Source: Methylobacteriaceae bacterium
Lineage (GTDB): Bacteria > Pseudomonadota > Alphaproteobacteria > Rhizobiales > Beijerinckiaceae
Assembly (NCBI GenBank): GCA_947444195.1
Contig: CANEZL010000013.1
Location: 42,950 to 106,949, forward strand
Direction of reading: 5' to 3'
DNA length: 64,000 nt
Shown here one piece after another: positions 32,593-41,658 of this stretch; position 1 is the stretch's first letter; the number at the start of each line of letters is the position of its first letter. Below the pieces are notes generated by a model, which was given only the letters and a program-made list of their open reading frames with translations, had not been told where the DNA came from and did no database searches. Made by a program: the position numbers and the translations under genes.

Positions 32593-32800
32593 AGCGCCCT
32601 CCGCCGAGATGGATGCCGGTTCGGCGTAAGAGCGCGGGGCGGGTTCCCGCGCGAGCGCTCCGACGTCTCGGAACTCTATGGGACGCGCTGCTCCGAACCG
32701 GCCGTTCCGCCGCCGGCCGGGGCCGGCCACGGCTTGCACGGTTCGAAGCCGGTTCGAGGTTACCGGGTCGTCCCGGGCGTCGCCGCCCGGCGGGGCATCC
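32593..32800. other. Gap before the dispersed repeat
   Basis: Nothing gene-like is visible. Short GC-rich dyads such as CCGGCCGGGGCCGG and GGGCGTCGCCGCCC occur near 32710 and 32780. It lies between the convergent psd and GGDEF/EAL genes. Confidence 0.45.
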
Positions 32801-32903
32801 TAGAGCACGATGCGGAAAAGTGGGATCCGGTTTTCCGACATCATCGTGCGACCACAGAGAGATAGAGCGTGCTGCCGGTTCCGTGAAGAAGCAGCACGCT
32901 CTA
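32801..32903 (+). repeat. Dispersed intergenic repeat, best preserved copy
   Basis: TAGAGCACGATGCGGAAAAG, TGGGATCCGGTTTTCCGACA, TCATCGTGCGACCACAGAGA, GATAGAGCGTGCTGCCGGTT, CCGTGAAGAAGCAGCACGCT, CTA. It has two stems: GCACGATG with CATCGTGC, and TAGAGCGTGCTGC with GCAGCACGCTCTA. The final CTA is the TAG stop codon of the minus-strand GGDEF/EAL gene. Other copies are at 12911-13015 (inverted) and 4428-4509 (degenerate). Confidence 0.88.
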
Positions 32904-35288
32904 CGCCACGCGGGGCACCGGTTCCGCTGCCGGCTCGGTGTTGTGCGTCTGCTCGGCGAACTGCTCGATCGGTGCCGGCTTGCCCGTGAGGTAGCCCTGC
33001 ACGGACTGGCAGTTCTCGTCGGCGAGGAAGCGCAGCTCGCCCGACGTCTCGACGCCCTCGGCCAGCACGGGCAGCCCGAGGCCGCGGCCGAGGCCCAGGA
33101 CGGAGCGGACGATCGCCTGGGTCTGCTCGTTGGCATCCACCGCCCGGATGAAGGAGCTGTCGATCTTGATCTTGTCGAAGGGGTAGGTGCGCAGGTTCGA
33201 CAGCGAGGAGTAGCCGGTGCCGAAATCGTCCATCGCGATGCGAACGCCGAGCGCCTTGAGCTGACGCAGGGTGGACTGGGCGCGCGACGGATCGCGGATC
33301 AGCGCCGTCTCCGTGATCTCGATCTCCAGACGCTCCGGCCGAAGTCCGGTCTGGAACAGCACCTCGTGCACCATCTGCACGAAGTGCGGCGCGTGGACCT
33401 GCACCGCGGAGACGTTGACCGCGACCGAGAGCGGGTTCGGCCAGCTCGCCGCCTCCCGGCAGGCCTCGCGCAGCACCCACTCGCCGATCTGCAGGATGGC
33501 GCCGCTCTCCTCGGCGATGGGGATGAACAGGGCCGGCGAGACCGAGCCGCGCTCGGCGTGCCGCCAGCGCAGCAGCACCTCGAACCCGATCGTGCCCCCC
33601 GTCCGCACGTCGGATTGCGGCTGGTAGACGAGGTGCATCTCGCCCCGGGCGATGGCGTGGCGCAGGTCGTGCTCCAGCATGCGGCGCTCCCGCACCTGCG
33701 TGCCGAGCTTGGCCTCGAAGAAGCGGTAGGTGCCCCGGCCCTCGGACTTGGCCTTGTAGAGGGCGGTGTCGGCATAGCTCAGGAGCAGGGCGCGATCCTC
33801 CGCATCGTCGGGATAGAGGGCGATGCCGACGCTGGTGGCGATCACCGGGCCCGCCGCGTCCGTGCTGCCGCTGCGCAGCGCTTCCAGGATCTGCTCGGCC
33901 AAGCGACCGGCCGCCACCGCGTGCTCGCAGGGCATCAGGATCGCGAACTCGTCGCCGCCGAGGCGGGCCATCATCTGCGTGTCGTCGAGCAGCGCCGTGA
34001 CCGAGCGGGCGACCGTCACCAGCATGGCGTCGCCGGCCGCGTGGCCGAACAGGTCGTTGACCTCCTTGAACCGGTCGAGATCGAGGCACAGCACCGCCAG
34101 CTTCCGCTTGGTGGCGTCGGCCAGCTTCAGCTCCTGGTCGAGCCGCTGGGCGAAGCTCGCCCGGTTCGCCAGTCCGGTGAGGGGATCGTGATGGGCCAGG
34201 AACTTGATCTGCCCCTCGGCCTTGCGGCGGGCCCGCAGGTCCCGGACGGCCACGGCGTAGTGGGGCTGGTTGCCGTAGGTCACCGGCCGCATGATCAGCT
34301 CGACCGGAACGGCGTCGGCCGCCACCGGCTGGAGCTCGGTCTCCATGGGCTGGTCGGACGAGCCGGCCAGAGCCAGGCGGCCCGCGACGTCCGGGAGGAA
34401 GCGTGACAGGGGTGTGCCGGGCAGCTCGGCCGCGCCGATGCCGGCCAGGCGGGCAAAGCTCTCGTTGGCGCTGACGATCATGTCGCCCCGGCACACCACC
34501 AATCCCTCCACGGCCGCGTTGGCGAGGCTGTTCAGCCGCTCGCGCTCGCGCGCCGCCTGGCGCCGCTCGCGGATGTCGAGGGCGAGCGCCGCGCAGGCGA
34601 GGAACAGGATGGTGAGGCTCGCCATCGCGACGCCGACGGCGAGCCAGCGCGAGGGCAGGGCGGTTTCCGAGATCGGGATGGTGGGGTCGGGCAGGATGGT
34701 GACGGCGCCCATCGCGGTGAAGTGGTGGCTGACGATGGCGAGCAGCAGCAGCAGGGCGCCGACCACGTGGGCCCGTGTCCCGCGGCCCGACAGGGAGACC
34801 TGCAGCGCGACACCGCCGAGGACCGCCCCGAGCGCCAGCGACGCGACGACCAGCACCGGATCCCACTGGATGTGGCCGGCGACTTCGTAGGCGGCCATGC
34901 CGGTATAATGCATCGCGGCGATGCCGCCTCCGAGCACGCCGCCGCCGAGGACGGGGGCGAGGGGCACCCCGCGCGCCTGCGCGAGCGTGAGACCGGCCCC
35001 GGTCAGCGCGATGGCGTTGAGGAGGGAGAGCACGGTCAGGCCGAGATCGTAGCCGTGCGGCACGCTCGGCTCGAAGGCGAGCATGGCGACGAAATGGGTG
35101 GCCCAGATGCCGGACCCGCCCGCCAAGGCCGCCACCCCGAGCCACGTGGCGTGAAGCCGTCCCTTCGCCCTGCTGGCGTGCCGCAGAAGCTCGACGCAGG
35201 TGACCGCTGCGACGGAGCAGATGACCGCAGCCAAGCTTACCAGCCACAGGTCATGGGCACCGACGAAGCAACCGATGACTTTAAGCAT
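32901..35288 (-). CDS. MHYT-PAS-GGDEF-EAL cyclic-di-GMP signalling protein
   Basis: 795 residues. The N-terminal MHYT sensor (about 1-235) has seven helices and three repeats of the motif: ATHFVAML, AAMHYTGMAAYE and SHHFTAMG; such domains are proposed to bind copper and sense O2, CO or NO. A PAS region lies at about 250-365. The GGDEF domain (about 375-540) has an intact RLGGDEFAIL site. The EAL domain (about 550-785) has EVLLRW in place of E-A-L, DDFGTGYSSL and AEGVETSGEL, so both activities look possible. The TAG stop is supplied by the dispersed repeat, so the tail after PIEQFAEQ may be altered. It is convergent with psd. Confidence 0.9.
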   Translation of the reverse strand: MLKVIGCFVGAHDLWLVSLAAVICSVAAVTCVELLRHASRAKGRLHATWLGVAALAGGSGIWATHFVAMLAFEPSVPHGYDLGLTVLSLLNAIALTGAGLTLAQARGVPLAPVLGGGVLGGGIAAMHYTGMAAYEVAGHIQWDPVLVVASLALGAVLGGVALQVSLSGRGTRAHVVGALLLLLAIVSHHFTAMGAVTILPDPTIPISETALPSRWLAVGVAMASLTILFLACAALALDIRERRQAARERERLNSLANAAVEGLVVCRGDMIVSANESFARLAGIGAAELPGTPLSRFLPDVAGRLALAGSSDQPMETELQPVAADAVPVELIMRPVTYGNQPHYAVAVRDLRARRKAEGQIKFLAHHDPLTGLANRASFAQRLDQELKLADATKRKLAVLCLDLDRFKEVNDLFGHAAGDAMLVTVARSVTALLDDTQMMARLGGDEFAILMPCEHAVAAGRLAEQILEALRSGSTDAAGPVIATSVGIALYPDDAEDRALLLSYADTALYKAKSEGRGTYRFFEAKLGTQVRERRMLEHDLRHAIARGEMHLVYQPQSDVRTGGTIGFEVLLRWRHAERGSVSPALFIPIAEESGAILQIGEWVLREACREAASWPNPLSVAVNVSAVQVHAPHFVQMVHEVLFQTGLRPERLEIEITETALIRDPSRAQSTLRQLKALGVRIAMDDFGTGYSSLSNLRTYPFDKIKIDSSFIRAVDANEQTQAIVRSVLGLGRGLGLPVLAEGVETSGELRFLADENCQSVQGYLTGKPAPIEQFAEQTHNTEPAAEPVPRVA

Positions 35289-35797
35289 GCAACCCTACGG
35301 CGAACTTAAAAATAACCTTCCAGGGCTGTAGCTGCAGGTCTATTACCGAATCATAAAAATCTAGAAGATAAACGCGGGTTTATTTGGCAAAATACGCGAC
35401 ATATCAGAACTAAACTCGCTAGAGTTTAGGCCTGAAAATTGCAGGTCGCAATTACGCTGATCGGGGGGAATATCTGACGAAAGATAGTCGGTCGACTTGT
35501 GCACGGCAGCGAGTCCCGGCCCGGCGCGCATCCGCCAGCAGGGTCTGCCCTTCGTGGGCGAAGACCGGCTGCCGCGTGGAGCGCGTCACAGGCGCGTGGC
35601 GAATTCCCGTTCGAGCTGGCCGACGGTGAGGGCGTCGTGAGCCTCATCCGCGGCCGATGTTCCCCGACCCGCCGGGTCTCCTGCGGCTGGCGGCGCACGC
35701 GGAGGACCTGCGCGAGCGCGTCTCGCGGGGCTCGGCCTCGAACGCCACCGCGGTCTGAGCAACCACCTTTCGGGACGATGCTCCAAGGGCGGTGCTC
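35289..35797. other. 509-base gap with AT-rich island, hairpin and possible gene remnant
   Basis: 35289-35470 is far lower in GC than the window average and holds the promoter for the GGDEF/EAL gene. CTAAACTC-GCTA-GAGTTTAG (35410-35429) is a perfect 8-bp stem. From 35600 to 35758 two plus-strand frames together give EFPFELADGEGVV and FPDPPGLLRLAAHAEDLRER, which could be a frameshifted small gene of the DUF6894 type, but the match is weak. 35761-35783 (minus) holds GAGCATCGTCCCGAAAGGTG, a copy of the short repeat also found at 12883, 17029 and 26977. Confidence 0.45.
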
Positions 35798-36031
35798 TCA
35801 GGAATCCGTGCCGCGGAAGGTGCGCTCGGCGGCGTCCCCCGCCGCGGCGAGGAGGGCTCGGGCGAAGGCGCGGGCCTCCGCCCGGTCGAGGATCAGCGCG
35901 GCGGTGGCCGGCTGGCCGCCGAGATCGGGCAGTGCGAGTTCCAGGCGAACGCCCTCGGCCACGGCGCTCGCCGACAGGCTCCAGCCGTGCCGCTCCGCCT
36001 TGTGCCCCGTGCCCTTGCCGGATTCCTGCAT
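35798..36031 (-). CDS. Small uncharacterised protein
   Basis: 77 residues starting MQESGKGTGHKAERHGWSLS. The sequence SAVAEGVRLELALPDLGG and TAALILDRAEARAFARALLA is codon-biased like the surrounding genes and suggests a short b-hairpin followed by a long amphipathic helix. No motif is recognised. A longer in-frame ORF to 36307 overlaps the start of the Fae-like gene on the other strand and adds Arg/Pro-rich sequence, so the ATG at 36031 is preferred. It is divergent from the Fae-family gene with 206 bases between them. Confidence 0.5.
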   Translation of the reverse strand: MQESGKGTGHKAERHGWSLSASAVAEGVRLELALPDLGGQPATAALILDRAEARAFARALLAAAGDAAERTFRGTDS

Positions 36032-36237
36032 GGCTGCCGTCCCTCGTGGCCGCCCTCGGGCCGTCCCGTGCCGGTTCGCAGACCGGGCGGTCCCGGTCAA
36101 TCCGCGCCGCTCCGCGTTCCGGTGGGCCCATGTCGCCCGGCCGCATGCCGGTGTCGCGATCCGCGATTGACGCTGGGCCTGCGGGATGATGTCTCGCCCG
36201 GGCGCCGGGTCCGGCGCCCGCATCCGAGGGAAAGAAC

Positions 36238-36777
36238 ATGTCCGAGATCTGGTTCCGCACCGGCGAGGCGACCGTCCTCGCCGCGGAGGGGCAGTACACC
36301 GACGCAATGCCGGAGGTGCTGATCGGCTCGACCCGCGGCCCCGTGGGCCAGGCCTTCGCCTCCATGATGGGGCAGGTCCAGGGCCACACCCGCATGTTCG
36401 TGGTGCGCGACATCAACCAGCTCGTGCGCCCGGCCACGATCATGACCACGAAGGTCACGATCCACACGGCCGAGTATGCCGAGCTGCTCGGCGGCGTCGT
36501 CCAGGCGGCGACGGGCGATGCCATCGTCGATTGCATCATCGAGGGAATCCTGCCGCGGGACGGCCTCGACGAGCTATGCATGATCATCATGATCTGGCTC
36601 GACGAGCGCTGCGCCGGCCACGAAGACCTCGACCGCAAGGACCTCTACCGCACCAATTACGAGGCCACGAAGCTCGCCATCGGTCGCGCCCTCAAGGGCG
36701 AGCCCACGGTCGACGAGCTGATCGCCAACCGCAAGACGGTGAAGCACTACGCGCTGGAAGACGTGATCGACTACTGA
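36238..36777 (+). CDS. Formaldehyde-activating enzyme (Fae) family protein lacking the catalytic His
   Basis: 179 residues, close to the ~170 of Fae, which joins formaldehyde to tetrahydromethanopterin. Family markers are IGSTRGPVGQAFASMM, RPATIMTTKVTI, GILPRDGLDELCMIIMIW and the strongly conserved YRTNYEATKLAIGRALKGEP. In true Fae the catalytic histidine sits in an E-V-A-H-I-D-L segment just before I-G-P-R-G. Aligned from the flanking G-E-A and I-G, this protein has TDAMPEVLIG, so Met24 replaces the histidine. It is therefore better placed with the Fae2/Fae3-like paralogues of methylotrophs, whose role is less clear (sensing, binding or a different substrate). The gene is monocistronic and ends before an inverted-repeat element. 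Confidence 0.82.
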   Translation: MSEIWFRTGEATVLAAEGQYTDAMPEVLIGSTRGPVGQAFASMMGQVQGHTRMFVVRDINQLVRPATIMTTKVTIHTAEYAELLGGVVQAATGDAIVDCIIEGILPRDGLDELCMIIMIWLDERCAGHEDLDRKDLYRTNYEATKLAIGRALKGEPTVDELIANRKTVKHYALEDVIDY

Positions 36778-36812
36778 TACGGCTTCCGGCTGATCGCTTC
36801 GGGATAAGCCCG

Positions 36813-36932
36813 CACCGTCATCCCGGGGCCGCGTGAGCGGAGACCGGGATCCAGGCCCACCGAGGCGGCCAGACGGGAAGGGACGGTGTGCCTGGGTTCC
36901 GGGCTCGCCTTCGGCGCCCCGGAATGACCGTG
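36813..36932. repeat. 120-bp imperfect inverted repeat
   Basis: CACCGTCATCCCGGGGCC (36813-36830) is the inverse of GGCGCCCCGGAATGACCGTG (36913-36932), and inner segments also pair (GACCGGGATCCAGGC with GCCTGGGTTCCGGGC). The GTCATnCCGGGGC form is known from Rhizobiales intergenic repeats. It separates the Fae-like gene from the convergent secreted-protein gene and may end transcription from both sides. Confidence 0.6.
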
Positions 36933-36957
36933 GAGAGGATCGGACCACCCTGTGCGT

Positions 36958-37396
36958 TCAGCCCGGCGGGATGCGCCCGACCGAGCAGAGCGTGCGCATG
37001 CTGCTGCCGCGGGGATCGGTGTAGCAGCTCGCCGACCAGCCGTTCTGCTGGATGAAGGACTTGCGCCCCTCGGCGAGCGAGGTGGCGTGCGCGCGGGCGA
37101 TGATCGGCGCGATGGCCTGCGCGGGCTCGCCGATCAGGATCTGCGAGGCCAGGGCGAGGTCGCCGAAGAAGGTGGCCGAGGGCTGCGCCTCGCCGGAACT
37201 CGCCTGCACGATCGGCTCGGCCCGGCAGGTGACGTCGAACTTGATCGCCCCCGGCACGCGGATGTCGATGCTGGGGCCGGAGCGCCGCGCGGGCCTGCCG
37301 CCGATCGCCTCGGCGATCTGGCGGGCGAGGCCGTCGCACTCGTCGGCGCGCGGCGGTGCTCGTGAGGATCAGGCAGGCGAGGGCGAAGCGAAGCAT
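36958..37396 (-). pseudogene. Frameshifted gene for a secreted protein
   Basis: A signal peptide starts at 37396 (MLRFALACLILTSTA). The frame then runs into Arg/Pro-rich nonsense. One base out of frame, starting at the same point, a sensible mature protein appears: ADECDGLARQIAEAIGG, RSGPSIDIRVPGAIKFDVTC, LALASQILIGEPAQAI, and a C-terminus SCYTDPRGSSMRTLCSVGR ending at 36958. The shift lies in GCCGCGCGCCGAC at about 37350-37356, one base too many for continuity. It is either a real pseudogene or a sequencing error in GC-rich DNA. The intact product would be a periplasmic protein of about 145 residues with four cysteines, family unknown. dnaE2 lies just upstream. Confidence 0.6.
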
Positions 37397-37449
37397 GGCC
37401 GCGAAGGCATGCCGCAGGGCGGCGGCGCTGTCGAGCGGAGGGCGGCCGC

Positions 37450-40400
37450 TCAATGGAAGTCGCGGCTGCGGAAGACGCGCCGCTCCGTCGGTACGCCGAA
37501 ATCCCTGGCCGCACCGGACAGGTTGAGGCCCCCGTCGCGCAGGTGCCGCAGCTCCCCCGTGAGATCGCGGAAGCGCTCGGCGATCAGGTGCACCACGCCG
37601 CTCGCCCGCTGCACCCGGCCCTCGACCGCGAGGAAGCGCGCGGTCATGGCGGCGCGCCGGTTCGCCTCGAAGACCTGCCGCCAGACGATGACGTTCACGA
37701 CCCCCGTCTCGTCCTCCAGGGTCAGGAAGACGACCCCCTTGGCGGTGCCCGGCCGCTGGCGCGTCAGCACGAGGCCGGCCACCCGCAGGCGGCTGCCGTT
37801 CGGCCGGGCGGGGTCGGCGTGGTCGCGGGCGGTGACCGCGCCGATGCGGGCGAGCCGCGCCCGGAAGAAGGCGACCGGGTGCCCCTGCAGGGAGAGGCCG
37901 GTGGTGGTGTAGTCCTCGGCGACGGCCTCCGACAGGGGCATCGCGGGCAGGTCGCAGGCGGGCTCGTGCCGGAACAGGCCGTCGTCGGCGTGGAGGGCGA
38001 AGAGGGGCAGGCTTGCGTCGATGGCCTGCGCGCGCCGCTCCGGTGCGGCGACCCCGCGCGCCCGGCCGCCCCGTTCGAGGGCGCGCACCGCCCACAGGCC
38101 CGCGCGCCGGCCGAGGCCGAGGGAGCGGAAGGCGTCGGCGCCGGCCAGGCGCTCCATCGCGTCGCCGGGCAGCGCCAGGGCCGCCTGGAGCCCCTCGACG
38201 CTGGGATAGCCGTTGCCGCGCAGGGCCACGAGGCGGCGCATCAGCGGCTCGGACAGCCCGCTCACCTGCCGCAGCCCCAGGCGCACGGCCATGCGCCGCT
38301 CGGCGCCGGGGGGCGGAGGGTCGGCGGCGGGCTCCAGGGTGCAGTCCCAGGCGCTGGCATTCACGTCGACGCCGCGCACCTCGACGCCGTGGGCGCGCGC
38401 GTCCCGCACGAGCTGGGCCGGCCGGTAGAAGCCCATCGGCTGTGCGTTCAGGATCGCGGCGAGGAACACGTCCGGGTGCCGGCATTTCAGCCAGGCCGAG
38501 GCGTAGACGAGAAGCGCGAAGCTCGCCGCGTGGCTCTCCGGGAAGCCGTAGGTGGAGAAGCCCTCGATCTGCCGGAAGCAGCGCTCGGCGAAGGCGCGGT
38601 CGTAGCCGCGGGCGGTCATGCCCTCGATGAAGCGCGCGCCGTAGCCGCCGATGCGCCCGTCGTGGCGGAAGGTCGCCATGGCCCGGCGCAGGCCGTCCGC
38701 CTCGGCCGGGGTGAAGCCCGCCGCCTTGATGGCGATCTGCATGGCGTGCTCCTGGAAGAGGGGCACGCCGTAGGTCTTGTGCAGGATGTCGTGGAGTTCG
38801 TCCGCCGGCCCGTGGTCGGGATGCGGGGCGGGGTAGTGCACGGGCTCGCGGCCCGCGCGCCGCTTCAGGTAGGGATGGACCATGTCCCCCTGGATCGGGC
38901 CGGGCCGCACGATCGCCACCTGCACCACGAGGTCGTAGAACCGGGCCGGCTTCAGCCGCGGCAGCATCGCCATCTGCGCCCGGCTCTCCACCTGGAACAC
39001 GCCCACCGAATCGGCCCGCGACAGCATGGCGTAGACCGCCCGGTCCTCCTGCGGCAGGTCGGCGAGGCTCGCGTAGGGCAGGCCGTAATCGCGCTCCAGG
39101 AAATCGAGCCCGTGCTTCAGGCAGGTGAGCATGCCGAGCGCCAGCACGTCGACCTTCAGGAGGCCGATGACGTCGATGTCGTCCTTGTCCCACTCGATGA
39201 AGGTGCGCTCCGCCATCGCCGCATTGCCGATGGGCACCGTCTCGTCGAGGCGCTCGCGCGTCAGCACGAAGCCGCCCACATGCTGCGACAGGTGGCGGGG
39301 AAAGCCCACGAGCGCGACGGCCAGATCCACCGCCTGGCGGATCGCGGGGTTGGCGGGGTCGAGCCCGGCCTGGGCGATGTGGGCGTCGGGCAGGCCCTTG
39401 CCCCAGGAGCCCCAGACCGTGTCGGCGAGCGCCGCGGTCACGTCCTCGGGCAGGCCCAGCACCTTGCCGACCTCGCGGATGGCCGAGCGCGGGCGGTAGT
39501 GGATCACCGTGGCGCAGATCGCGGCGCGCGTCCGGCCGTACTTGCCGTAGAGGTACTGGATCACCTCCTCGCGGCGGGCATGCTCGAAATCCACGTCGAT
39601 GTCGGGGGGCTCGTCGCGGTTCTCGGAGATGAAGCGGGCGAACAGCAGCCGGATCTCGACGGGATCGACCGCGGTGATGCCGAGGCAGTAGCAGACGGCG
39701 GAATTGGCCGCCGAGCCGCGGCCCTGGCAGAGGATGCCCCGGCCGCGGGCGAATTCCACGAGGTCGAACAGGGTGAGGAAGTAGCGCGCGTAGCCCATCT
39801 TCGCGATGAGCGCGAACTCCGCGCGCAAGGTGGTCTCGACCGCCTCCGGCACGCCCGCGGGGTAGCGCCAGCGCGCCCGCTCCCACGTCGTGGTCTCGAG
39901 ATATTCCTGCGGGCTCCGGCCGGGGGGCACCGGCTCGTCCGGGTACTCGTAGGCGAGTTCGCCGAGGGAGAAGCCGCAGGTCTCGGCGATCTCGACGGTG
40001 CGGGCGACGGCCTCCGGATGCTCGGCGAAGAGCCGGGCCATCTCGGCCGGCGGTCTCAGGTGGCGCTCGGCATTGGCCTCCAGCCGGTAGCCCGCCGCGG
40101 CGAGGGTGCATCCCTCGCGGATGCCGGTGAGCACGTCCTGGAGCGGGCGCCGGGCCGGGTGGTGGTAGAGCGCGTCCGCGACCGCGACGAGGGGGGCGCC
40201 GAGCCGCGCCCCGATCTCGGCGAGCAGCCCGAGGTGGGCGCGCTCGTCCCCGCGCCGTGCATGGCTCCCGCCGAGATAGGTCCGCCCCGGCGCGGCCTCG
40301 GCCAGGGCCGCGAGATCGGCCAGGAAATCCTCGGGCGGGGCGGGCGGGCCGGCCGGCGGCATGGCGATGAAGACCTGCCCCGCGGCGACCGCGCGCAGCT

Positions 40401-40785
40401 CGGGCCCCGAGAAGCGGCAATCGCCCTTGCGGGCGCGCCGGTTCCCCACCGAGAGCAGCCGGCAGAGCCGGCCGTAGGCCGCCCGGTCCATGGGATAGGC
40501 GATGGCCTCGAAACCCTCCTCCGTGACGAGGCGGACGCCCGGCAGGAAGCGGATCCGCCAGATCTCCGGATCCCCCGGCCGGCGCGGGCCCTCCGGCCTC
40601 ACCCGCGCCGCCGCGTAGGCGCGCACCAGCCCCGCCGTGGTGTTGCGGTCGGCGATGCCGATGGCGCGCAGCCCGTGCCGCAGGGCTTCCTCCACGTATT
40701 CCTGCGGATGCGAGGCGCCCCGCAGGAAGGAGAAGTTCGTGGTGACGGCGAGCTCGGCATAGGCGGGCGTCGTCGGCGCCGTCAT
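37450..40785 (-). CDS. dnaE2: Error-prone DNA polymerase DnaE2 (ImuC)
   Basis: 1111 residues, normal for DnaE2. The PHP domain opens with [20 protein letters not shown] and [10 protein letters not shown]. Polymerase aspartates are in [14 protein letters not shown] and [45 protein letters not shown] and [20 protein letters not shown] (in short: [13 protein letters not shown]) are C-family landmarks. A C-terminal OB domain has [20 protein letters not shown]. DnaE2 does translesion synthesis after DNA damage, normally with ImuA and ImuB. Neither gene is next to it here. A LexA box overlaps its promoter, 11-25 bases before the ATG. A very long ORF on the opposite strand is an antisense shadow. 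Confidence 0.93.
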   Translation of the reverse strand: MTAPTTPAYAELAVTTNFSFLRGASHPQEYVEEALRHGLRAIGIADRNTTAGLVRAYAAARVRPEGPRRPGDPEIWRIRFLPGVRLVTEEGFEAIAYPMDRAAYGRLCRLLSVGNRRARKGDCRFSGPELRAVAAGQVFIAMPPAGPPAPPEDFLADLAALAEAAPGRTYLGGSHARRGDERAHLGLLAEIGARLGAPLVAVADALYHHPARRPLQDVLTGIREGCTLAAAGYRLEANAERHLRPPAEMARLFAEHPEAVARTVEIAETCGFSLGELAYEYPDEPVPPGRSPQEYLETTTWERARWRYPAGVPEAVETTLRAEFALIAKMGYARYFLTLFDLVEFARGRGILCQGRGSAANSAVCYCLGITAVDPVEIRLLFARFISENRDEPPDIDVDFEHARREEVIQYLYGKYGRTRAAICATVIHYRPRSAIREVGKVLGLPEDVTAALADTVWGSWGKGLPDAHIAQAGLDPANPAIRQAVDLAVALVGFPRHLSQHVGGFVLTRERLDETVPIGNAAMAERTFIEWDKDDIDVIGLLKVDVLALGMLTCLKHGLDFLERDYGLPYASLADLPQEDRAVYAMLSRADSVGVFQVESRAQMAMLPRLKPARFYDLVVQVAIVRPGPIQGDMVHPYLKRRAGREPVHYPAPHPDHGPADELHDILHKTYGVPLFQEHAMQIAIKAAGFTPAEADGLRRAMATFRHDGRIGGYGARFIEGMTARGYDRAFAERCFRQIEGFSTYGFPESHAASFALLVYASAWLKCRHPDVFLAAILNAQPMGFYRPAQLVRDARAHGVEVRGVDVNASAWDCTLEPAADPPPPGAERRMAVRLGLRQVSGLSEPLMRRLVALRGNGYPSVEGLQAALALPGDAMERLAGADAFRSLGLGRRAGLWAVRALERGGRARGVAAPERRAQAIDASLPLFALHADDGLFRHEPACDLPAMPLSEAVAEDYTTTGLSLQGHPVAFFRARLARIGAVTARDHADPARPNGSRLRVAGLVLTRQRPGTAKGVVFLTLEDETGVVNVIVWRQVFEANRRAAMTARFLAVEGRVQRASGVVHLIAERFRDLTGELRHLRDGGLNLSGAARDFGVPTERRVFRSRDFH

Positions 40786-40795
40786 GATCGGTTAT

Positions 40796-40810
40796 GTTCA
40801 TGATATGTTC
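40796..40810 (-). promoter_or_regulatory. LexA (SOS) box of dnaE2
   Basis: GTTC-ATGATAT-GTTC, exactly the alphaproteobacterial GTTC-N7-GTTC direct repeat (GAAC-N7-GAAC in the gene direction). It lies 11 bases upstream of the dnaE2 ATG in a short AT-rich stretch, so repression by LexA and induction by DNA damage are expected. It could also affect rightward transcription of the GNAT gene. Confidence 0.85.
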
Positions 40811-41058
40811 TCATGCGGACACCCTATGCCGGCCCGGCCCGGCCTGTCCAAGGGCCGGGTGGTGCCGGGCCCGGCCGATCCCCCGCGATCTTTCCCAGGC
40901 CCTCCGCCCGCGGCCGCGCCGCGCCCCCGCAGCGGGGCGGGCTTCCCAACGGGGCGCGGAGCGGGCATCTGCTCGGACGCCCCGCCCCGGCGGGCTCGGA
41001 GGATGCGAGCCACCATGACCCCCGTGATACCGATCCTCACGACGTCCCGGCCCCGGCC

Positions 41059-41613
41059 GTGAGCGCCGTCCCGGCGCCCGCCAGGGACAGGGCCGCCAAG
41101 GGCGGACAGGCCAGGGACGCGGCGGGCGTGCAGGTCGTCCTGCGCCCCGGGCGGCGCGCCGACCTCGACGCGCTCATGGCCCTGGAACACGCCGCCTTCG
41201 TCACCGACCGCGCCGAGCGGCGGGCGATCCGCCACGCGATCGATTCGGCGACGATGGACGTGATCGTGGCCCTGGTCGCGGATGCGCCGGGCGGCGAGGT
41301 CCTCGTCGGCGCGGCGGTGCTGGAGCGGCGGCGCAGCAGCCGCATCGCCCGCCTCGCCTCGATCGCGGTGGCGCCGGGGCGCAACGGGCTCGGCATCGGC
41401 GGCCGCCTCCTGGCGGCGGCCGAGGCGCGGGCGCTGGAGGCGGGCTGCGCGCGGCTGCGCCTGGAGGTGCGGGCGGACAACGGCGGCGGCATCCGCCTCT
41501 ACGAGCGGCGCGGCTACGCGCGCTTCGCCGTGCGGCCGGATTACTACGAGGACGGGATGGAGGCGTGGCGCTACGAGAAGGCGCTGCCCGGCACGGACGG
41601 CTCCGCCGGCTGA
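41059..41613 (+). CDS. GNAT-family N-acetyltransferase
   Basis: 184 residues from a GTG start. The frame is open to 40813, but the upstream part is Arg/Pro/Gly-rich noise over the dnaE2 promoter. GNAT motifs: VVLRPGRRADLDALMALEHAAF at the start (in short: LRPGRRADLDALMALE), SRIARLASIAVAPGRNGLGIGGRLL for the acetyl-CoA loop (in short: IAVAPGRNGLGIGGRLL; Q/R-x-x-G-x-G/A form), and LRLEVRADNGGGIRLYERRGYARF (in short: EVRADNGGGIRLYERRGY). The E-V-x-x-x-N...A/G-x-x-L-Y-E-R-x-G-Y pattern is that of RimI-like protein or small-molecule acetyltransferases. A 15-codon ORF at 41015-41062 overlaps the GTG, so translational coupling is possible. Substrate unknown. Confidence 0.75.
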   Translation: MSAVPAPARDRAAKGGQARDAAGVQVVLRPGRRADLDALMALEHAAFVTDRAERRAIRHAIDSATMDVIVALVADAPGGEVLVGAAVLERRRSSRIARLASIAVAPGRNGLGIGGRLLAAAEARALEAGCARLRLEVRADNGGGIRLYERRGYARFAVRPDYYEDGMEAWRYEKALPGTDGSAG

Positions 41614-41658
41614 GGGGCCGATCCGTCCGTGCCGGGTCCCTGATGCCCGCAGGCCCGA

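Noticed and set aside
35426..35698. 90-codon minus-strand open frame in the gap after the GGDEF/EAL gene
   Set aside because: No ribosome site and a noise-like composition; it runs into an AT-rich promoter region.
37453..40803. 1116-codon open frame antisense to dnaE2
   Set aside because: It mirrors the codon structure of dnaE2, is rich in Arg, Gly, His and Ala, and shows no motif; typical GC-rich antisense shadow.
40784..41062. 92-codon open frame across the LexA box
   Set aside because: It contains the dnaE2 promoter and Arg/Pro-rich noise. Only its last 15 codons, from 41015, might serve as a coupling peptide for the GNAT gene.
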